Origin: DSVQ01 sp964484765 | GTDB lineage: Bacteria; Planctomycetota; Planctomycetia; Planctomycetales; Planctomycetaceae | DNA length: 64,000 nucleotides | Assembly (NCBI GenBank): GCA_964484765.1 | Contig: CAZAGI010000013.1 | Coordinates: 62,001-126,000 of the forward strand | Direction: 5' to 3' | Shown here: positions 52,042 through 61,845 of the stretch, piece after piece | Layout of the letters: the number at the start of each line of letters is the position of its first letter | Position numbering within the stretch: position 1 is the stretch's first letter | Made by a program: the position numbers and the translations under genes | Notes under the pieces: model-generated | What the model was told of the DNA's origin: nothing | What the model saw: only the letters and a program-made list of their open reading frames with translations | Databases searched by the model: none

Positions 52042-55000
52042 ATGGCTCAAGTCGAAATCAGGACGGGACTCGACCCGGCCGGACTCCTGCAGTCTGTGTT
52101 GGTCGGAGATGTCGTGCCCCGGCTTTCGTCGACCGCCGGGAAAACGTTGTGGCTCACACCGACGCGGCGCTCCAAACGGGACCTTCTCGAACAGCTGCTC
52201 GCTCGGTCCCACAACGCGATTTTTGCTCATGGAGTGCAGACCTTTGAGGAATTTTCCGAACGGATCGTCACGATGGCGAACCGTCCGGCGAGCCGCATGT
52301 CGCCGATGGTCCGGCGACTGTTGTTGCGGCGAATCACGCAGGAATTAGAAAAGGCTGGACTCTTTCAGCACTTTCGGGGCGTCGCCCACACGGCTGGTTT
52401 TCTGGACGTCGTAGCCGGTTTCATCGCCGAGTTGAAACGGGATGAAGTCTGGCCCGAGGATTTTCTGCGCGTGATCCGCCGCGCCGGACGAACAGCGGCG
52501 CGCGATCATGAACTCGGCGTGGTTTACCAACGTTATCAAGACATCTTGCAACGGCATGCGTGGTACGACAACGAGGGACGCACCTGGCTCGCGCGCACTT
52601 TGCTGCTGGACAACCAGTGCCGATTATTGCCGCACTGGTCGCTGATTGTCGTGAACGGATACGCCAGTTTCACGCGCCCGCAATTTGAAATGCTCGCAGC
52701 GTTGGAACAGCGAAGCGACCGGATGATTCTCACGCTGACCGATGACGCCACACCGGGCCGTGATGAACTCTTCGCCTCGTGCCGGGCGACCCGCAGTCGG
52801 TTATCGGCGATGTTTCACCAGGAAATTGATCGCGTCGTGGACACTGTCATCAAGGTGGACGAACCCGCGTTTTGCAAGCCGATTCAACGGCATCTGTTTG
52901 GAAACCCGCGCGAGGTGGCACTCGCATCATCGGCTGAGGGGCTGACGGTGATCGCGGCCACCGGTCCAGAAAGCGAATGGCGGGCGGTCGCCTTGCGGAT
53001 CAAATCGCTGCTCGCCGCGGGAATTCGTCCGGGTGACGTTGCCGTCGGTGTTCGCAGCCTTGCGGATGAGGGCTTGCGGTGGTCCCGCGCGCTGGCCGAC
53101 GCCGGTTTGCCCATCTGGACCGAGGTTGAACCGCCGTTGCGGACACAGGGGCTGGTGAAGTTCCTGATTGCGGCGCTCCAGGCCGAAATCGATCAATGGG
53201 ACTTCGATCGGTTGATGGCGGTCTTCGGGTCGTCCTTTTTTCAGCCCTTAAGCCTCGGTACGGCTCTCGAAATCGGTGACGGGGTCCGTGCGGTTTCCAC
53301 GACCCTGCGAAAGTTGCGGATTCCCGAAGGACGCGTCGCGATGACCGACATCGTGGGGCGCGTCGCGGTCAGTGACGCCCCAGCATCGCGGCGCGATGAA
53401 GATGCCTTGGAATTCGGCAGCGATAATCTGCGCCCGCGTGCTGCCCAAGCGCTGGTGATCCTCAACGGGTATCAATCGCTCACGGCCTCATTTCATCGCG
53501 AGCACACCCTCGGCGAGTGGGTCGACGTCCTTGCCGAGTTTGTGGCCCGCGTCGGTGCGGCCAACAACGAAACCGACGCGCGGCAGTGGGACTATCTACA
53601 GCGGTTGTTACGCGATGCCGCGGATGCGGAAACACAGTGGGCCGAGACACCGGCGAAACTCGACCTGAAGGCCTTTCTCGGCGAGTTTCGCGACCTGTTG
53701 GCCGATGAAACACGCGATGCACCGGCGGAATCCCGGGGGTGTGTGCGGGTCCTGTCGATGGATCAGTTGCGACACATCGACACGCCGCACCTGTTTCTCG
53801 TAGGACTGACGGAGGAAAGCTTCCCGCGACGACGATCCGAAGATTGCCTCTTCACCAATACCGAGCGTGAGCACCTGGCGGCACAAGGATTGCCTTTGCA
53901 ACATGCCGCCCAGCATCAACAGGAAGAGGCCTATTATTTCTGGTCGCTGCTGATTCGTGCGCGACGATCTCTGACTCTGAGCTACGCAGCGGTCAACAGT
54001 CGCGGACAACCGTCGTTTCCCAGTCCGTATGTCATGGCCGTGCAACGGTTGTTCGCCCCAGGGGTCTTGAAACTTCACAAGGAAGGGCAACTCGATCCGA
54101 TTCCACCCGCAGAGGAATCGCTCACGGCAACGGACCGTCGCCTGGTGGCGATGACCGCCGCACGATTAGGTCGCGCGGGCTGGCTCCGGTCGCTGGGTGA
54201 AGCCACGACGACGCGTCCGATGGTCGGCAATCTGCTGGGCGCGATCGACATGGCCGCGGCACGGTTTTCCACGTCGGGCTTCACCGCCTACGAAGGCCGA
54301 CTCGTGGAGGTCGTCAATCAACGTCGGCTGCGCGAGCGGTTTGGTCCGCAGCGCCAATTCAGTGCCACCGAATTCGAATCGTATGCCGCGTGCCCGTTTC
54401 GTTTCTGGCTGAGTGTGGTGCTGGGCATCGAGCCGCAACCGCAGTTGGAAGAAGGGACAGACCATCTGCGACGTGGGGTCGTCGTGCATGATGTGCTGGC
54501 CGAAATGCGCGCCGAGATGGCCGGTATTCCTGCGGGCGAGCTGACACAACGGTTTCGATCGCTTGTCGCGCACCGTCTGAAACGCGATGTCGGTGATACG
54601 GAACTGCAGCAGGCGCTGACCCGGTTAGAAGAACGCTTGTTGAACGACTGGGCGGGTGCGTATGCCCGACAGTTCGACGACTATCGCGACCTCGTGCAGC
54701 AGCGGTGGGAAAACGGCTGGGCGATCGCGCGGCCAGAAATTCCCTTCGGCGATGTCCCTCGTCGCCCCAATGAAAAAGGGCTCGAACTGGCTCCACCGTT
54801 GGAGTTCAGTGACGGTACGGAAACCGTGCTCGTCCGCGGTCGCATCGATCGCGTGGATGTGGCGACGGTGAACGGAAACAACGTCTACAACGTGATCGAT
54901 TATAAAACCGGGCGACCGCCGCGATTTTCCAAGGAAGATGTGCGTTCCGGCCGGGCGGTGCAACTGGTGTTGTATGCCTTGGCAGTCAAGCGACTGGGGC

Positions 55001-55359
55001 TTGTCGCAGACGACGCCGTTCCATTTCAGTTGGGATACTGGGCGGTGCGTGAGACCGGTTTCACGGTGGGCATCAGTCAACGCGGTCCACGCGGCTTCTC
55101 GCCACTGGATACGGCCGTATGGGAATCATTGGCCTCAATGCTGGCGGCCATCCTGCCGCGCCTGGGGGCGGGCATTCGTTCCGGAGAATTTGTCGTCGAT
55201 AACCCCGATGAAGAGTGCACGGGACGCTGTCCGTACCGGACTGTGTGCCGAGTCAATCAAGTGCGTCCGATGGCGGAGAAGTTGCAGAAGTATCGTTCCC
55301 TGCAGATTCAGCCTGATTTGTCCGAAACCGCTCCTTTCGATCGGGATGATTCCGCGTGA
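52042..55359 (+). CDS. AddB-like PD-(D/E)XK exonuclease with Fe-S cysteines
   Basis: A 1105-residue protein of the AddB/RecB nuclease family. No P-loop is seen in the N-terminal UvrD-like part (TLWLTPTRRSKRDLLEQL), as in AddB proteins with a degenerate helicase. IDTPHLFLVGLTEESFPRR is the typical UvrD-type segment. The C-terminal nuclease motif is VRGRIDRVDV followed by VIDYKTGRPP (about 932-955). Four Cys (AACPF near 782; CTGRCPYRTVC near 1058-1068) fit the iron-sulphur cluster of AddB. The ATG at 52042 is chosen; the long open frame upstream runs antisense to the S41 gene and is not coding. An AddA helicase partner is not in the window. Its stop overlaps the next start (GTGA). Confidence 0.88.
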   Translation: MAQVEIRTGLDPAGLLQSVLVGDVVPRLSSTAGKTLWLTPTRRSKRDLLEQLLARSHNAIFAHGVQTFEEFSERIVTMANRPASRMSPMVRRLLLRRITQELEKAGLFQHFRGVAHTAGFLDVVAGFIAELKRDEVWPEDFLRVIRRAGRTAARDHELGVVYQRYQDILQRHAWYDNEGRTWLARTLLLDNQCRLLPHWSLIVVNGYASFTRPQFEMLAALEQRSDRMILTLTDDATPGRDELFASCRATRSRLSAMFHQEIDRVVDTVIKVDEPAFCKPIQRHLFGNPREVALASSAEGLTVIAATGPESEWRAVALRIKSLLAAGIRPGDVAVGVRSLADEGLRWSRALADAGLPIWTEVEPPLRTQGLVKFLIAALQAEIDQWDFDRLMAVFGSSFFQPLSLGTALEIGDGVRAVSTTLRKLRIPEGRVAMTDIVGRVAVSDAPASRRDEDALEFGSDNLRPRAAQALVILNGYQSLTASFHREHTLGEWVDVLAEFVARVGAANNETDARQWDYLQRLLRDAADAETQWAETPAKLDLKAFLGEFRDLLADETRDAPAESRGCVRVLSMDQLRHIDTPHLFLVGLTEESFPRRRSEDCLFTNTEREHLAAQGLPLQHAAQHQQEEAYYFWSLLIRARRSLTLSYAAVNSRGQPSFPSPYVMAVQRLFAPGVLKLHKEGQLDPIPPAEESLTATDRRLVAMTAARLGRAGWLRSLGEATTTRPMVGNLLGAIDMAAARFSTSGFTAYEGRLVEVVNQRRLRERFGPQRQFSATEFESYAACPFRFWLSVVLGIEPQPQLEEGTDHLRRGVVVHDVLAEMRAEMAGIPAGELTQRFRSLVAHRLKRDVGDTELQQALTRLEERLLNDWAGAYARQFDDYRDLVQQRWENGWAIARPEIPFGDVPRRPNEKGLELAPPLEFSDGTETVLVRGRIDRVDVATVNGNNVYNVIDYKTGRPPRFSKEDVRSGRAVQLVLYALAVKRLGLVADDAVPFQLGYWAVRETGFTVGISQRGPRGFSPLDTAVWESLASMLAAILPRLGAGIRSGEFVVDNPDEECTGRCPYRTVCRVNQVRPMAEKLQKYRSLQIQPDLSETAPFDRDDSA

Positions 55360-56192
55360 ACATGCTGCGGGGAGTTTGGATCGGTGCTGCGGATCGGGAT
55401 GAATTTCGTCCCGTGCGTGCGTGGCTTGAACAGCAGAGTGAGCAACTTCAACTGACTGTGCTGCCAACCATCGCGTCTTTCGCGGCGGTTGCGCACTCGG
55501 CGGAAGTGGTGATTATCGGCGAATCCTGGCCGGACGAGTTCACGATGGACGACGTCACGCGGCTCATCACCGTGGCACCGCTGGCCCGCGTGGTCTGGCT
55601 CACCGGAGCCTGGTCCGAAGCGGTCGGCCGGACGCGCTCCCATTGGCCCGCCGCGTGGCGTGTGCCGCTGTGCGACGCCATTTCGCGTATCGAGCGCGAA
55701 CTCGCGGCGTTGCAGGCGTGTCGAAACGGTGACAATACAACCGCCTCCACATTTCCACCATGGACGGCGAGCCGTCAGGAAGCATGGCTATGGCAACAAT
55801 CCGCCGACTCTCAAACATCTCCGGCAGGCAAGGCACGGACGGTCTGTCTCGATGAGATCGCCGATCCGGCGCTCGCGGCTTGGTTGTCCGAACAACTGCA
55901 ATCCGCGGGACATCACATCGCCACCGGCACAGCGGACGGCGTGCTATACGATGTGGATCCGTGGTCGCCGCTCGTCGCGGAAAACCTGCGGCATGCGCTG
56001 GTTCGGCACGCCACGGCGCAACCGATCGCGCTGACAGCATGGGCGATTCCGGCCTTGCGAGCGGACCTGGCTGCGCTCGGCATCACACTCATTGCGGATA
56101 AACTCGCGCCGGATTCGTTGCTGCGCGCCTTATCCGTATCCTCGGCACACAACTTCCCAAGAGTTTTGTATGAATCCCACGCAACTTCGTAA
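55356..56192 (+). CDS. Hypothetical protein coupled to the AddB-like nuclease gene
   Basis: A 278-residue protein of unknown family. It has alternating hydrophobic strands and helices (LRGVWIGAADRDEFRPVRAWL, AEVVIIGESWPDEFTMDDV, ARVVWLTGAWSE) that suggest two Rossmann-like or receiver-like halves joined by a polar linker (about 130-160). No phosphoacceptor or nucleotide motif is clear. It starts with a GTG overlapping the nuclease stop (GTGA), so it is translationally coupled. An ATG at 55362 is an alternative. Its end overlaps the start of rtcB by 23 bases. Confidence 0.75.
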   Translation: MNMLRGVWIGAADRDEFRPVRAWLEQQSEQLQLTVLPTIASFAAVAHSAEVVIIGESWPDEFTMDDVTRLITVAPLARVVWLTGAWSEAVGRTRSHWPAAWRVPLCDAISRIERELAALQACRNGDNTTASTFPPWTASRQEAWLWQQSADSQTSPAGKARTVCLDEIADPALAAWLSEQLQSAGHHIATGTADGVLYDVDPWSPLVAENLRHALVRHATAQPIALTAWAIPALRADLAALGITLIADKLAPDSLLRALSVSSAHNFPRVLYESHATS

Positions 56193-57552
56193 ACTCGGCT
56201 TACCTGACGACGCCATCCCCGACGCCATCCGGGCGCTGCAAACAGCCATCGCCTCGGGAGCGCTCAACAGCAAAGATGTCAAATCGTTGCTGGCCCAGGT
56301 CGTGGAAAATCCCGCTGCGCACACGGGGCATGCCCATTTTGGTGCCGTTGCCCAGCGGCTGCTCGAACCCGAAGACGCCCCGTTGACGTCCATTCCCTAT
56401 CGCACTTGGGGCAGCGATATCGATTATGGGGCCCATGCGCAAATGCGCCAGGCGTGCTCGTTGCCGATGGTGGTCGGCGGCGCGCTCATGCCCGACGCCC
56501 ATGTCGGCTATGGATTACCGATCGGCGGCGTTCTGGCGCTGGACAATGCCGTTGTCCCGTACGCGGTCGGCGTCGATATTGCCTGCCGGATGAAACTCAG
56601 CGTGCTCGATATCGCGCCGAACGAAATCGAACATCGACATGAACGGTTCCGCGCAGCGCTCGAAAACGGCACACGGTTCGGCGTCGGCGGCGAACATGAA
56701 ACGCCGCAAGATCATCCCGTCATGGACGCCGACTGGACCGTCACACGCGTGACACGCGAACACAAGGACAAAGCGCGCAAACAACTCGGCACTTCTGGTT
56801 CCGGTAACCATTTCGTCGAGTTCGGAGTCCTCACGGTGACCGAACGGGATGATCAATTTGGTCTCGATGCTGGTTCCTACACGGCGCTCCTCAGCCACAG
56901 CGGCAGTCGGGGCGTGGGATCATCGGTGTGCGATGTTTACAGCCGCATGGCCCAGGCGCGGCTTCCAAGAAAATACCGTGAACTCGGCCGCCTCGCGTGG
57001 CTCGACCTGGATGACGACGCTGGCCAGGAATACTGGGCCGCGATGAATCTCATGGGCGACTATGCGGCGGCGAATCACGCGGTGATTCACCGGGTCGTGT
57101 CGAAACTGCTCGGTGCGCGGGTGATTGCCGGAGTTGAAAACCACCACAACTTTGCGTGGAAAGAACAGCATCAGGGTCGCGAAGTGATCGTGCATCGCAA
57201 AGGCGCGACGCCGGCAGCAGCGGGAGTGCTCGGCATCATTCCGGGCTCGATGGCCACGCCCGCGTTTCTCGTCAAAGGGAAGGATCATCCGGAAAGTTTT
57301 GCCTCGGCGGCGCATGGCGCGGGACGTTGCATGAGCCGCACTGCGGCGCGCGACAAGTACAACTTCCGGGCGGTGCAGAAAGACCTGCTGGCCAAAGGCG
57401 TGCACGTTCTCTCCGCCGGCGCGGATGAAGTCCCGTATGTGTATAAAGACATCATGAAAGTGATGGCCGAACAAACCGATCTAGTCGACGTCATCGCGAG
57501 GTTCGATCCGAAGATTGTCAAAATGAGCAACGATGGCCGCGCCGAAGACTAA
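56170..57552 (+). CDS. rtcB: RNA-splicing ligase RtcB family protein
   Basis: A 460-residue GTP-dependent RNA ligase that joins 2',3'-cyclic phosphate or 3'-phosphate ends to 5'-OH ends using a GMP-His intermediate. MPDAHVGYGLPIGGVLAL, VGVDIACRM (metal Cys), LGTSGSGNHFVEF, LLSHSGSRG, VENHHNFAW, HRKGATPAA, GSMATPAF and SAAHGAGRCMSRTAA (GMP-His) are all present and in order. The ATG at 56170 fits family N-termini. It overlaps the end of the unknown gene upstream. No archease gene is in the window. Confidence 0.95.
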   Translation: MNPTQLRKLGLPDDAIPDAIRALQTAIASGALNSKDVKSLLAQVVENPAAHTGHAHFGAVAQRLLEPEDAPLTSIPYRTWGSDIDYGAHAQMRQACSLPMVVGGALMPDAHVGYGLPIGGVLALDNAVVPYAVGVDIACRMKLSVLDIAPNEIEHRHERFRAALENGTRFGVGGEHETPQDHPVMDADWTVTRVTREHKDKARKQLGTSGSGNHFVEFGVLTVTERDDQFGLDAGSYTALLSHSGSRGVGSSVCDVYSRMAQARLPRKYRELGRLAWLDLDDDAGQEYWAAMNLMGDYAAANHAVIHRVVSKLLGARVIAGVENHHNFAWKEQHQGREVIVHRKGATPAAAGVLGIIPGSMATPAFLVKGKDHPESFASAAHGAGRCMSRTAARDKYNFRAVQKDLLAKGVHVLSAGADEVPYVYKDIMKVMAEQTDLVDVIARFDPKIVKMSNDGRAED

Positions 57553-57714
57553 CTGCTTTATCCAGACTGACAGAATGGCGGAGGCAGAGACCTCACGGAC
57601 AGGCGAGCTCCGTTAATGAGCGTGAACATATCATTCGGTGGACGCGGAACACTGCATTTCTGAGAGAGTTGGCGCTTAGAATGGCAGATTGCGAAATGCT
57701 TTGAGGAGCGCGAT

Positions 57715-59373
57715 ATGTCCACCGAATGTCCCGATTTGCTCAAGTTAACCCTCGCTGAAATACTGGCTCGCTTTGAAAGATTAGAGACTTTAGAAACCGA
57801 AGTTCAGAAACTACGGGACGAAGCCCGTGGGTTCTTAGAGCTGGTGCACGAGTTGAAAGCCGCGCTGGCCGCGCGTTCGAATGCGCCCGTGATGGAATCG
57901 GCCGCGGAGCCGGCGATCACCGTCGCGGCACCTCAGGTGGTTGAGGTTCCCGTGGTCGCCGCCGCGCCAGCCCCGGTGACGCCCGTGATTGCCAGCGACC
58001 CCATTTTGCCGCCGGGCCGATCGGGAACGCTGCAGTCGTTTCGCGAATTACGGCAGTTTGTTGTTCCGGGACCGACGGAGTCGTTCACGGAACGCGACGC
58101 CGATCATCGATATGCGGACGAAGCCCCGCGACGTCCGTTCGTTAAGTCGCTGCCGGCGACCGACGACGAATTGCCGTTGATCGAGCAGCGCTGCCGTCTC
58201 AAGGCGGAAGCGTGCCGCTGGGCGGAAGAACGCCGCCGCCGGGCGATGCAAAGTCCCGATTTTCGCAGCGACGTGGAACCCAAAGACCGTGACCTGATCA
58301 CACACGCCAAGCAGATCCCCGATTGTTTCCTGTGGATGACGCATCCCTCGGCCCCGAACCCCGCCGACGCCAATGAATGGCTGATCCTTGCCGGCTGCTT
58401 CGATGCTTTAGCCAACGGCGTGGGACTGATGGAGCGCCTTTTAGAAGAACACGAAGAAGGGACCGAAGCCTTTCAGCACGCGGTCGATCTGCTGGCGGAA
58501 GCGCAGTCGGCGGTCCGCATCGCCGTGCTTCGGATGGAAGGTCCACCGACCGATCATGATCAGGCCCGCGTGTTTGGCTGGCTGAAGATGCAGGCCTCCA
58601 ACCGTCAACTGTTCATTCGCCGGTTCATGCGCCTCGATGACCCCGCGGAACCTGTACGCTGGGGAGACTTGAACAAGCGGGTGATGGAACTGGCCGGCCG
58701 CTGGGACGAAAGCCGGCGTCGAGTTTCGTCGCGGAAGAAGGTCATCGGGCGTCTCCGGCATAAGCTCGGTCAAATCGCCGATGCGGGTACGGAAGCGCAA
58801 GCGATCTGGACGTCCATCTCCGAGGATGTCGACGAGTTAGTGAAAAGCGGTTTGCCCCCCAGCAACGTCGAGCTTCGCGATGCCCTGATAGATCATGTCG
58901 ACCAGTTACCCGAACTCGCGACGATGCCACCGGGGTTCCAGTTGACGATCCGCGAAATCGATAAATACCTCGCGACGTCCCCCGCGCGGGATGAGGACGA
59001 CGACAGCCCAGCTGCGGACCCGTTGTTCAAGGAAGTCGCCGATATGCTCGCGGGTAAGGCGGTGATTCTCATCGGTGGTGAACGGCGACCGCATGCCGCG
59101 GAATCGATCGAGCGGGCGTTCCTGCTGTCGGAACTGATCTGGATCGACACCCGGGCCCATGAATCGACCGCCGGGTTCGAACCTTACGTCGCCCGTCCGG
59201 AAGTCGCGATGGTGCTCTTGGCAATCCGCTGGTCGAGCCATTCCTACGGCGAAGTGCAGGACTTCTGCCGCCAGTACGGCAAGCCGCTGGTCCGCCTCCC
59301 GGGCGGCTACAACCCCCGCCAGATCGCCGCACAAATCCTCGACCAATGCAGCAACCGGTTGACGGTGGGCTAG
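57715..59373 (+). CDS. Coiled-coil protein with DUF2325-like C-terminal domain
   Basis: A 552-residue cytoplasmic protein. Residues about 5-50 are coiled coil (LLKLTLAEILARFERLETL), followed by a Pro/Val/Ala-rich linker (about 60-100). A long helical middle (about 130-330) includes WAEERRRRAMQS and FGWLKMQASNRQLFIRRFM. The last 110 residues (AVILIGGERRPHAAESIERA, VAMVLLAIRWSSHSYGEVQDF, GKPLVRLPGGYNPRQIAAQI) resemble DUF2325, a small Rossmann-like domain found in bacteria. The ATG at 57715 is preceded by GAGGAGCGC and a TAGAAT at 57677-57682. The function is unknown. Confidence 0.8.
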   Translation: MSTECPDLLKLTLAEILARFERLETLETEVQKLRDEARGFLELVHELKAALAARSNAPVMESAAEPAITVAAPQVVEVPVVAAAPAPVTPVIASDPILPPGRSGTLQSFRELRQFVVPGPTESFTERDADHRYADEAPRRPFVKSLPATDDELPLIEQRCRLKAEACRWAEERRRRAMQSPDFRSDVEPKDRDLITHAKQIPDCFLWMTHPSAPNPADANEWLILAGCFDALANGVGLMERLLEEHEEGTEAFQHAVDLLAEAQSAVRIAVLRMEGPPTDHDQARVFGWLKMQASNRQLFIRRFMRLDDPAEPVRWGDLNKRVMELAGRWDESRRRVSSRKKVIGRLRHKLGQIADAGTEAQAIWTSISEDVDELVKSGLPPSNVELRDALIDHVDQLPELATMPPGFQLTIREIDKYLATSPARDEDDDSPAADPLFKEVADMLAGKAVILIGGERRPHAAESIERAFLLSELIWIDTRAHESTAGFEPYVARPEVAMVLLAIRWSSHSYGEVQDFCRQYGKPLVRLPGGYNPRQIAAQILDQCSNRLTVG

Positions 59374-59463
59374 AACGCCCGCCCTAACCGCATTGCTTGG
59401 CTGCGACCCAACGGGGAACGCGGTGCGCTTTCCACAACGCTCCCTTTCGGGTTGCCACCGATG

Positions 59464-60744
59464 TTAGGGCGCCGCGACCATTTCCGGGGTGAGCAATTTC
59501 CCCGCGGCGCGCTGCTCTTCGCGGACGAGGTTCATGGGTTCGACGACGTCGTCCACCTTGGCGTCGAAAAGGTCGCCGATCAGCAAGTCCGTGAGGTGGC
59601 CCTTCAGGTGCGGATACCGCTTCACGAACTTGCCGAAACTGAAGCCATCGTAAAATTCGCAGACGAGGCGGCGCATGCGTTCCATGCCGCGGAGATAATC
59701 CGGGCCCCATTTGCTGAGGGAGGCTTCGGACGTATCTTTCTGATCGAGGGCGTCCACAATCGCATCCGCGGCAAGCTGGCCCGACTTCAATGCCAGAAGC
59801 ACCCCGGACGAGTAGAGCGGATCGAGGAACCCAAAGGCGTCGCCGACAAGAACCCAGCCGTCACCGGCGACCTTCTTCGACTTGTACGAATACTCTTTCA
59901 GCACGCGGAACGGGGCGACGCGTTCGGCTCCTTCCAGTCGCGGTTGCAGACCGGGGCAGCGAGACACTTCTTCGAAGTAAATCTGCTCGTGATCTTTCGT
60001 ATCCCGGTTTTTGAAGAGGTACTCGTATCCTGCAACAACGCCAACGCTGAGGATGTCGTCGTGCAGGGGAATGTACCAGAACCACCCCTTCTTGCCGGTG
60101 GTCTGCAGCACAATCGTCGCCCCTTCATCGCGCCCCGTGTCGCGGTACGCCCCTTTCCAATATGTCCAGAGCGCCGCTTTCTTCAGCTGCGGATCCCATT
60201 CGCGCAGCTTGAAGTGGTCCATCAGCATCGCGCTCTGACCGCTGGCGTCGACCACGACGTCGGCGAAGACATCCCGCAAAACTCCGTCCTCTGTGACCAC
60301 GCGCACGCCGATCGCACGGGTCCCGTCGAACAGCACCTCATGCACGCGGGCGCCTTCGTGCACTTCCACGCCTTGCTCCTCAGCATTGCGCAGCATCATC
60401 AGGTCGAACTCGCTCCGCAGCACTTGCCACGTTTGTGAGCATTCGTGCGGCTTGTTGTCCCAGAAATAGAACGGCTCGGAGAGCTTGCCATGCTCGGTGA
60501 CGAACTGGACGCTGTGTTTCTTGACGAAGTGGCTGCCCTTCATCTTGTCGAGCATCTTCAGCCGATCGAGCACCCAGTAGGTTTCCGGGATGAGCGATTC
60601 GCCGATGTGAAACCGGGGGAAGCGATCGCGTTCGAAGAGCATGACCTTCTTGCCGGTTTGGGCCACCAGCGTCGAGACCGTGGCTCCAGACGGTCCGCCG
60701 CCGATCACAATCACATCCGCTCGATCCGTGGGAGTGGCAGGCAC
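59464..60744 (-). CDS. FAD-dependent oxidoreductase, flavin halogenase-like
   Basis: A 426-residue flavoprotein of the GR2/flavin-dependent monooxygenase-halogenase group. The N-terminal FAD site is VIVIGGGPSGATVSTLVAQ, with FPRFHIGESLIP typical of geranylgeranyl reductase/halogenase-like proteins. GWFWYIPLHDD matches the GWxWxIP motif of tryptophan halogenases, and WVLVGDAFGFLDPLYSSGVLLAL is the second FAD segment. A Lys essential for halogenase catalysis cannot be confirmed by eye, so the actual activity could be reductase, hydroxylase or halogenase. It is convergent with the DUF2325-like gene. Confidence 0.9.
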   Translation of the reverse strand: MPATPTDRADVIVIGGGPSGATVSTLVAQTGKKVMLFERDRFPRFHIGESLIPETYWVLDRLKMLDKMKGSHFVKKHSVQFVTEHGKLSEPFYFWDNKPHECSQTWQVLRSEFDLMMLRNAEEQGVEVHEGARVHEVLFDGTRAIGVRVVTEDGVLRDVFADVVVDASGQSAMLMDHFKLREWDPQLKKAALWTYWKGAYRDTGRDEGATIVLQTTGKKGWFWYIPLHDDILSVGVVAGYEYLFKNRDTKDHEQIYFEEVSRCPGLQPRLEGAERVAPFRVLKEYSYKSKKVAGDGWVLVGDAFGFLDPLYSSGVLLALKSGQLAADAIVDALDQKDTSEASLSKWGPDYLRGMERMRRLVCEFYDGFSFGKFVKRYPHLKGHLTDLLIGDLFDAKVDDVVEPMNLVREEQRAAGKLLTPEMVAAP

Positions 60745-60919
60745 GAGGCAGGCCCTTTCTAAATTGGGATTTCCGGTGACGTTACCGCGCCGTCTCTATG
60801 ATATCTAACGATCTCATTATGATCGGCAAAACAATCGAATGTCAAGACGACAGTTGTTTAGACGTTCTTTTATTTCGGGAAGAAAATTCCAAGAGTGACA
60901 GCGGGGGGAAATCGAACTG

Positions 60920-61351
60920 CTATTCGAGAGGGAGAGCCCCGTTGCCGATGACCGGCTGCGCCAACGGATCGGCCGAAGGAGCGGCAGTCGTTTCGGTTGG
61001 GTTGGCGACAGGCGAACCCAACCGAGGTCTTGTGCTGTAGAGAAGACCGTTTTCGTCGAACAACAGCACCACATTGATATGCCAACGCTCGTCTTTCTCG
61101 CGTTGCCAGATATCGCAGTAATAAGTCGTTTTGCTGTCGCCCGTGCTGAAATTGCCGATAACCCCGGCTTTTTCCAGTTTCTCAATTACTACGTCGCGGG
61201 GCGTTCCCAGAGGCACGATGTCGAGAATTTGGGCAGTCTGCTCGTCCACTGGCAGCGGACAGGAAACCAATCCCGGTGCAGGGGTCGTCTGACAACCGGC
61301 TGTACACCCCAAGAACACCACCAGGGCGAGGATTTGCCAAGAACTGCGCAT
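60920..61351 (-). CDS. Hypothetical lipoprotein
   Basis: A 143-residue lipoprotein with signal and lipobox (ILALVVFLGCTAGCQTTPAP), Cys 21 being the probable lipidation site. The mature part has a compact domain, LDIVPLGTPRDVVIEKLEKAG and then YYCDIWQREKDERWHINVVLLFDENGLLYSTRP, reminiscent of SmpA/BamE-like small outer-membrane lipoproteins with the pattern ILxxVPxGTxRxxVxxxL. The C-terminal 30 residues are Pro/Ala/Thr-rich. An excellent SD (AGGAGG) precedes the ATG at 61351. The function is unknown. Confidence 0.82.
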   Translation of the reverse strand: MRSSWQILALVVFLGCTAGCQTTPAPGLVSCPLPVDEQTAQILDIVPLGTPRDVVIEKLEKAGVIGNFSTGDSKTTYYCDIWQREKDERWHINVVLLFDENGLLYSTRPRLGSPVANPTETTAAPSADPLAQPVIGNGALPLE

Positions 61352-61845
61352 GATCGCCCTCCTGTTGGAAACTACCCCTAGACGGCTTGTATGTCGCATG
61401 GGTGGAGAGGGTCAAGAGCGATCACGTGCCGGATAGTCTAAGTGGTGAAAGCTTCGTCGAGCATCCGTTTCAGGCGCGGATGCAAAACCAATTCTGATGC
61501 GCAGAAAGTGTGCGTTAACGCATTCTTGTTGTGCACATCTGGTCTGAAAAGCCCTCTTTCGGCGCGGTACCGCAATTTTCTTAAGTCTTTGTTTCCCGGC
61601 ACGAAAAACCCGCTCGAAATCGAAGATGCGATGCATTTGCGGCTGAGTGCCACATTCTCAGGCACACGAGTTGCGATTCGCCCGTCAACGTCATTTCGTG
61701 AGCAGAAACGGTTTGTCACAGAGCGTTGTGCCGAGTTTCCCGGCCGCTCTGTCGCACCGGCTGAATTCGGCAGTGCGTCGTTGTTCGGCGTTCTGAAGGC
61801 AGCGAGTTGATTTCCCGACTGATGTTGAACCGAGGAGAAGCGCAA
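61352..61845. other. Intergenic region between lipoprotein and amt
   Basis: A 494-base gap between divergent genes, a little less GC-rich than the flanks. Two overlapping open frames of about 120-135 codons lie on opposite strands but lack an SD and protein-like composition. It probably holds promoters for both neighbours. No palindromic repeat or RNA gene was seen. Confidence 0.45.

Noticed and set aside
59381..59470. Inverted 8-mers GCCCTAAC and GTTAGGGC between convergent genes
   Set aside because: A 74-base separation and no T-run make it a weak terminator candidate; a chance match is likely.
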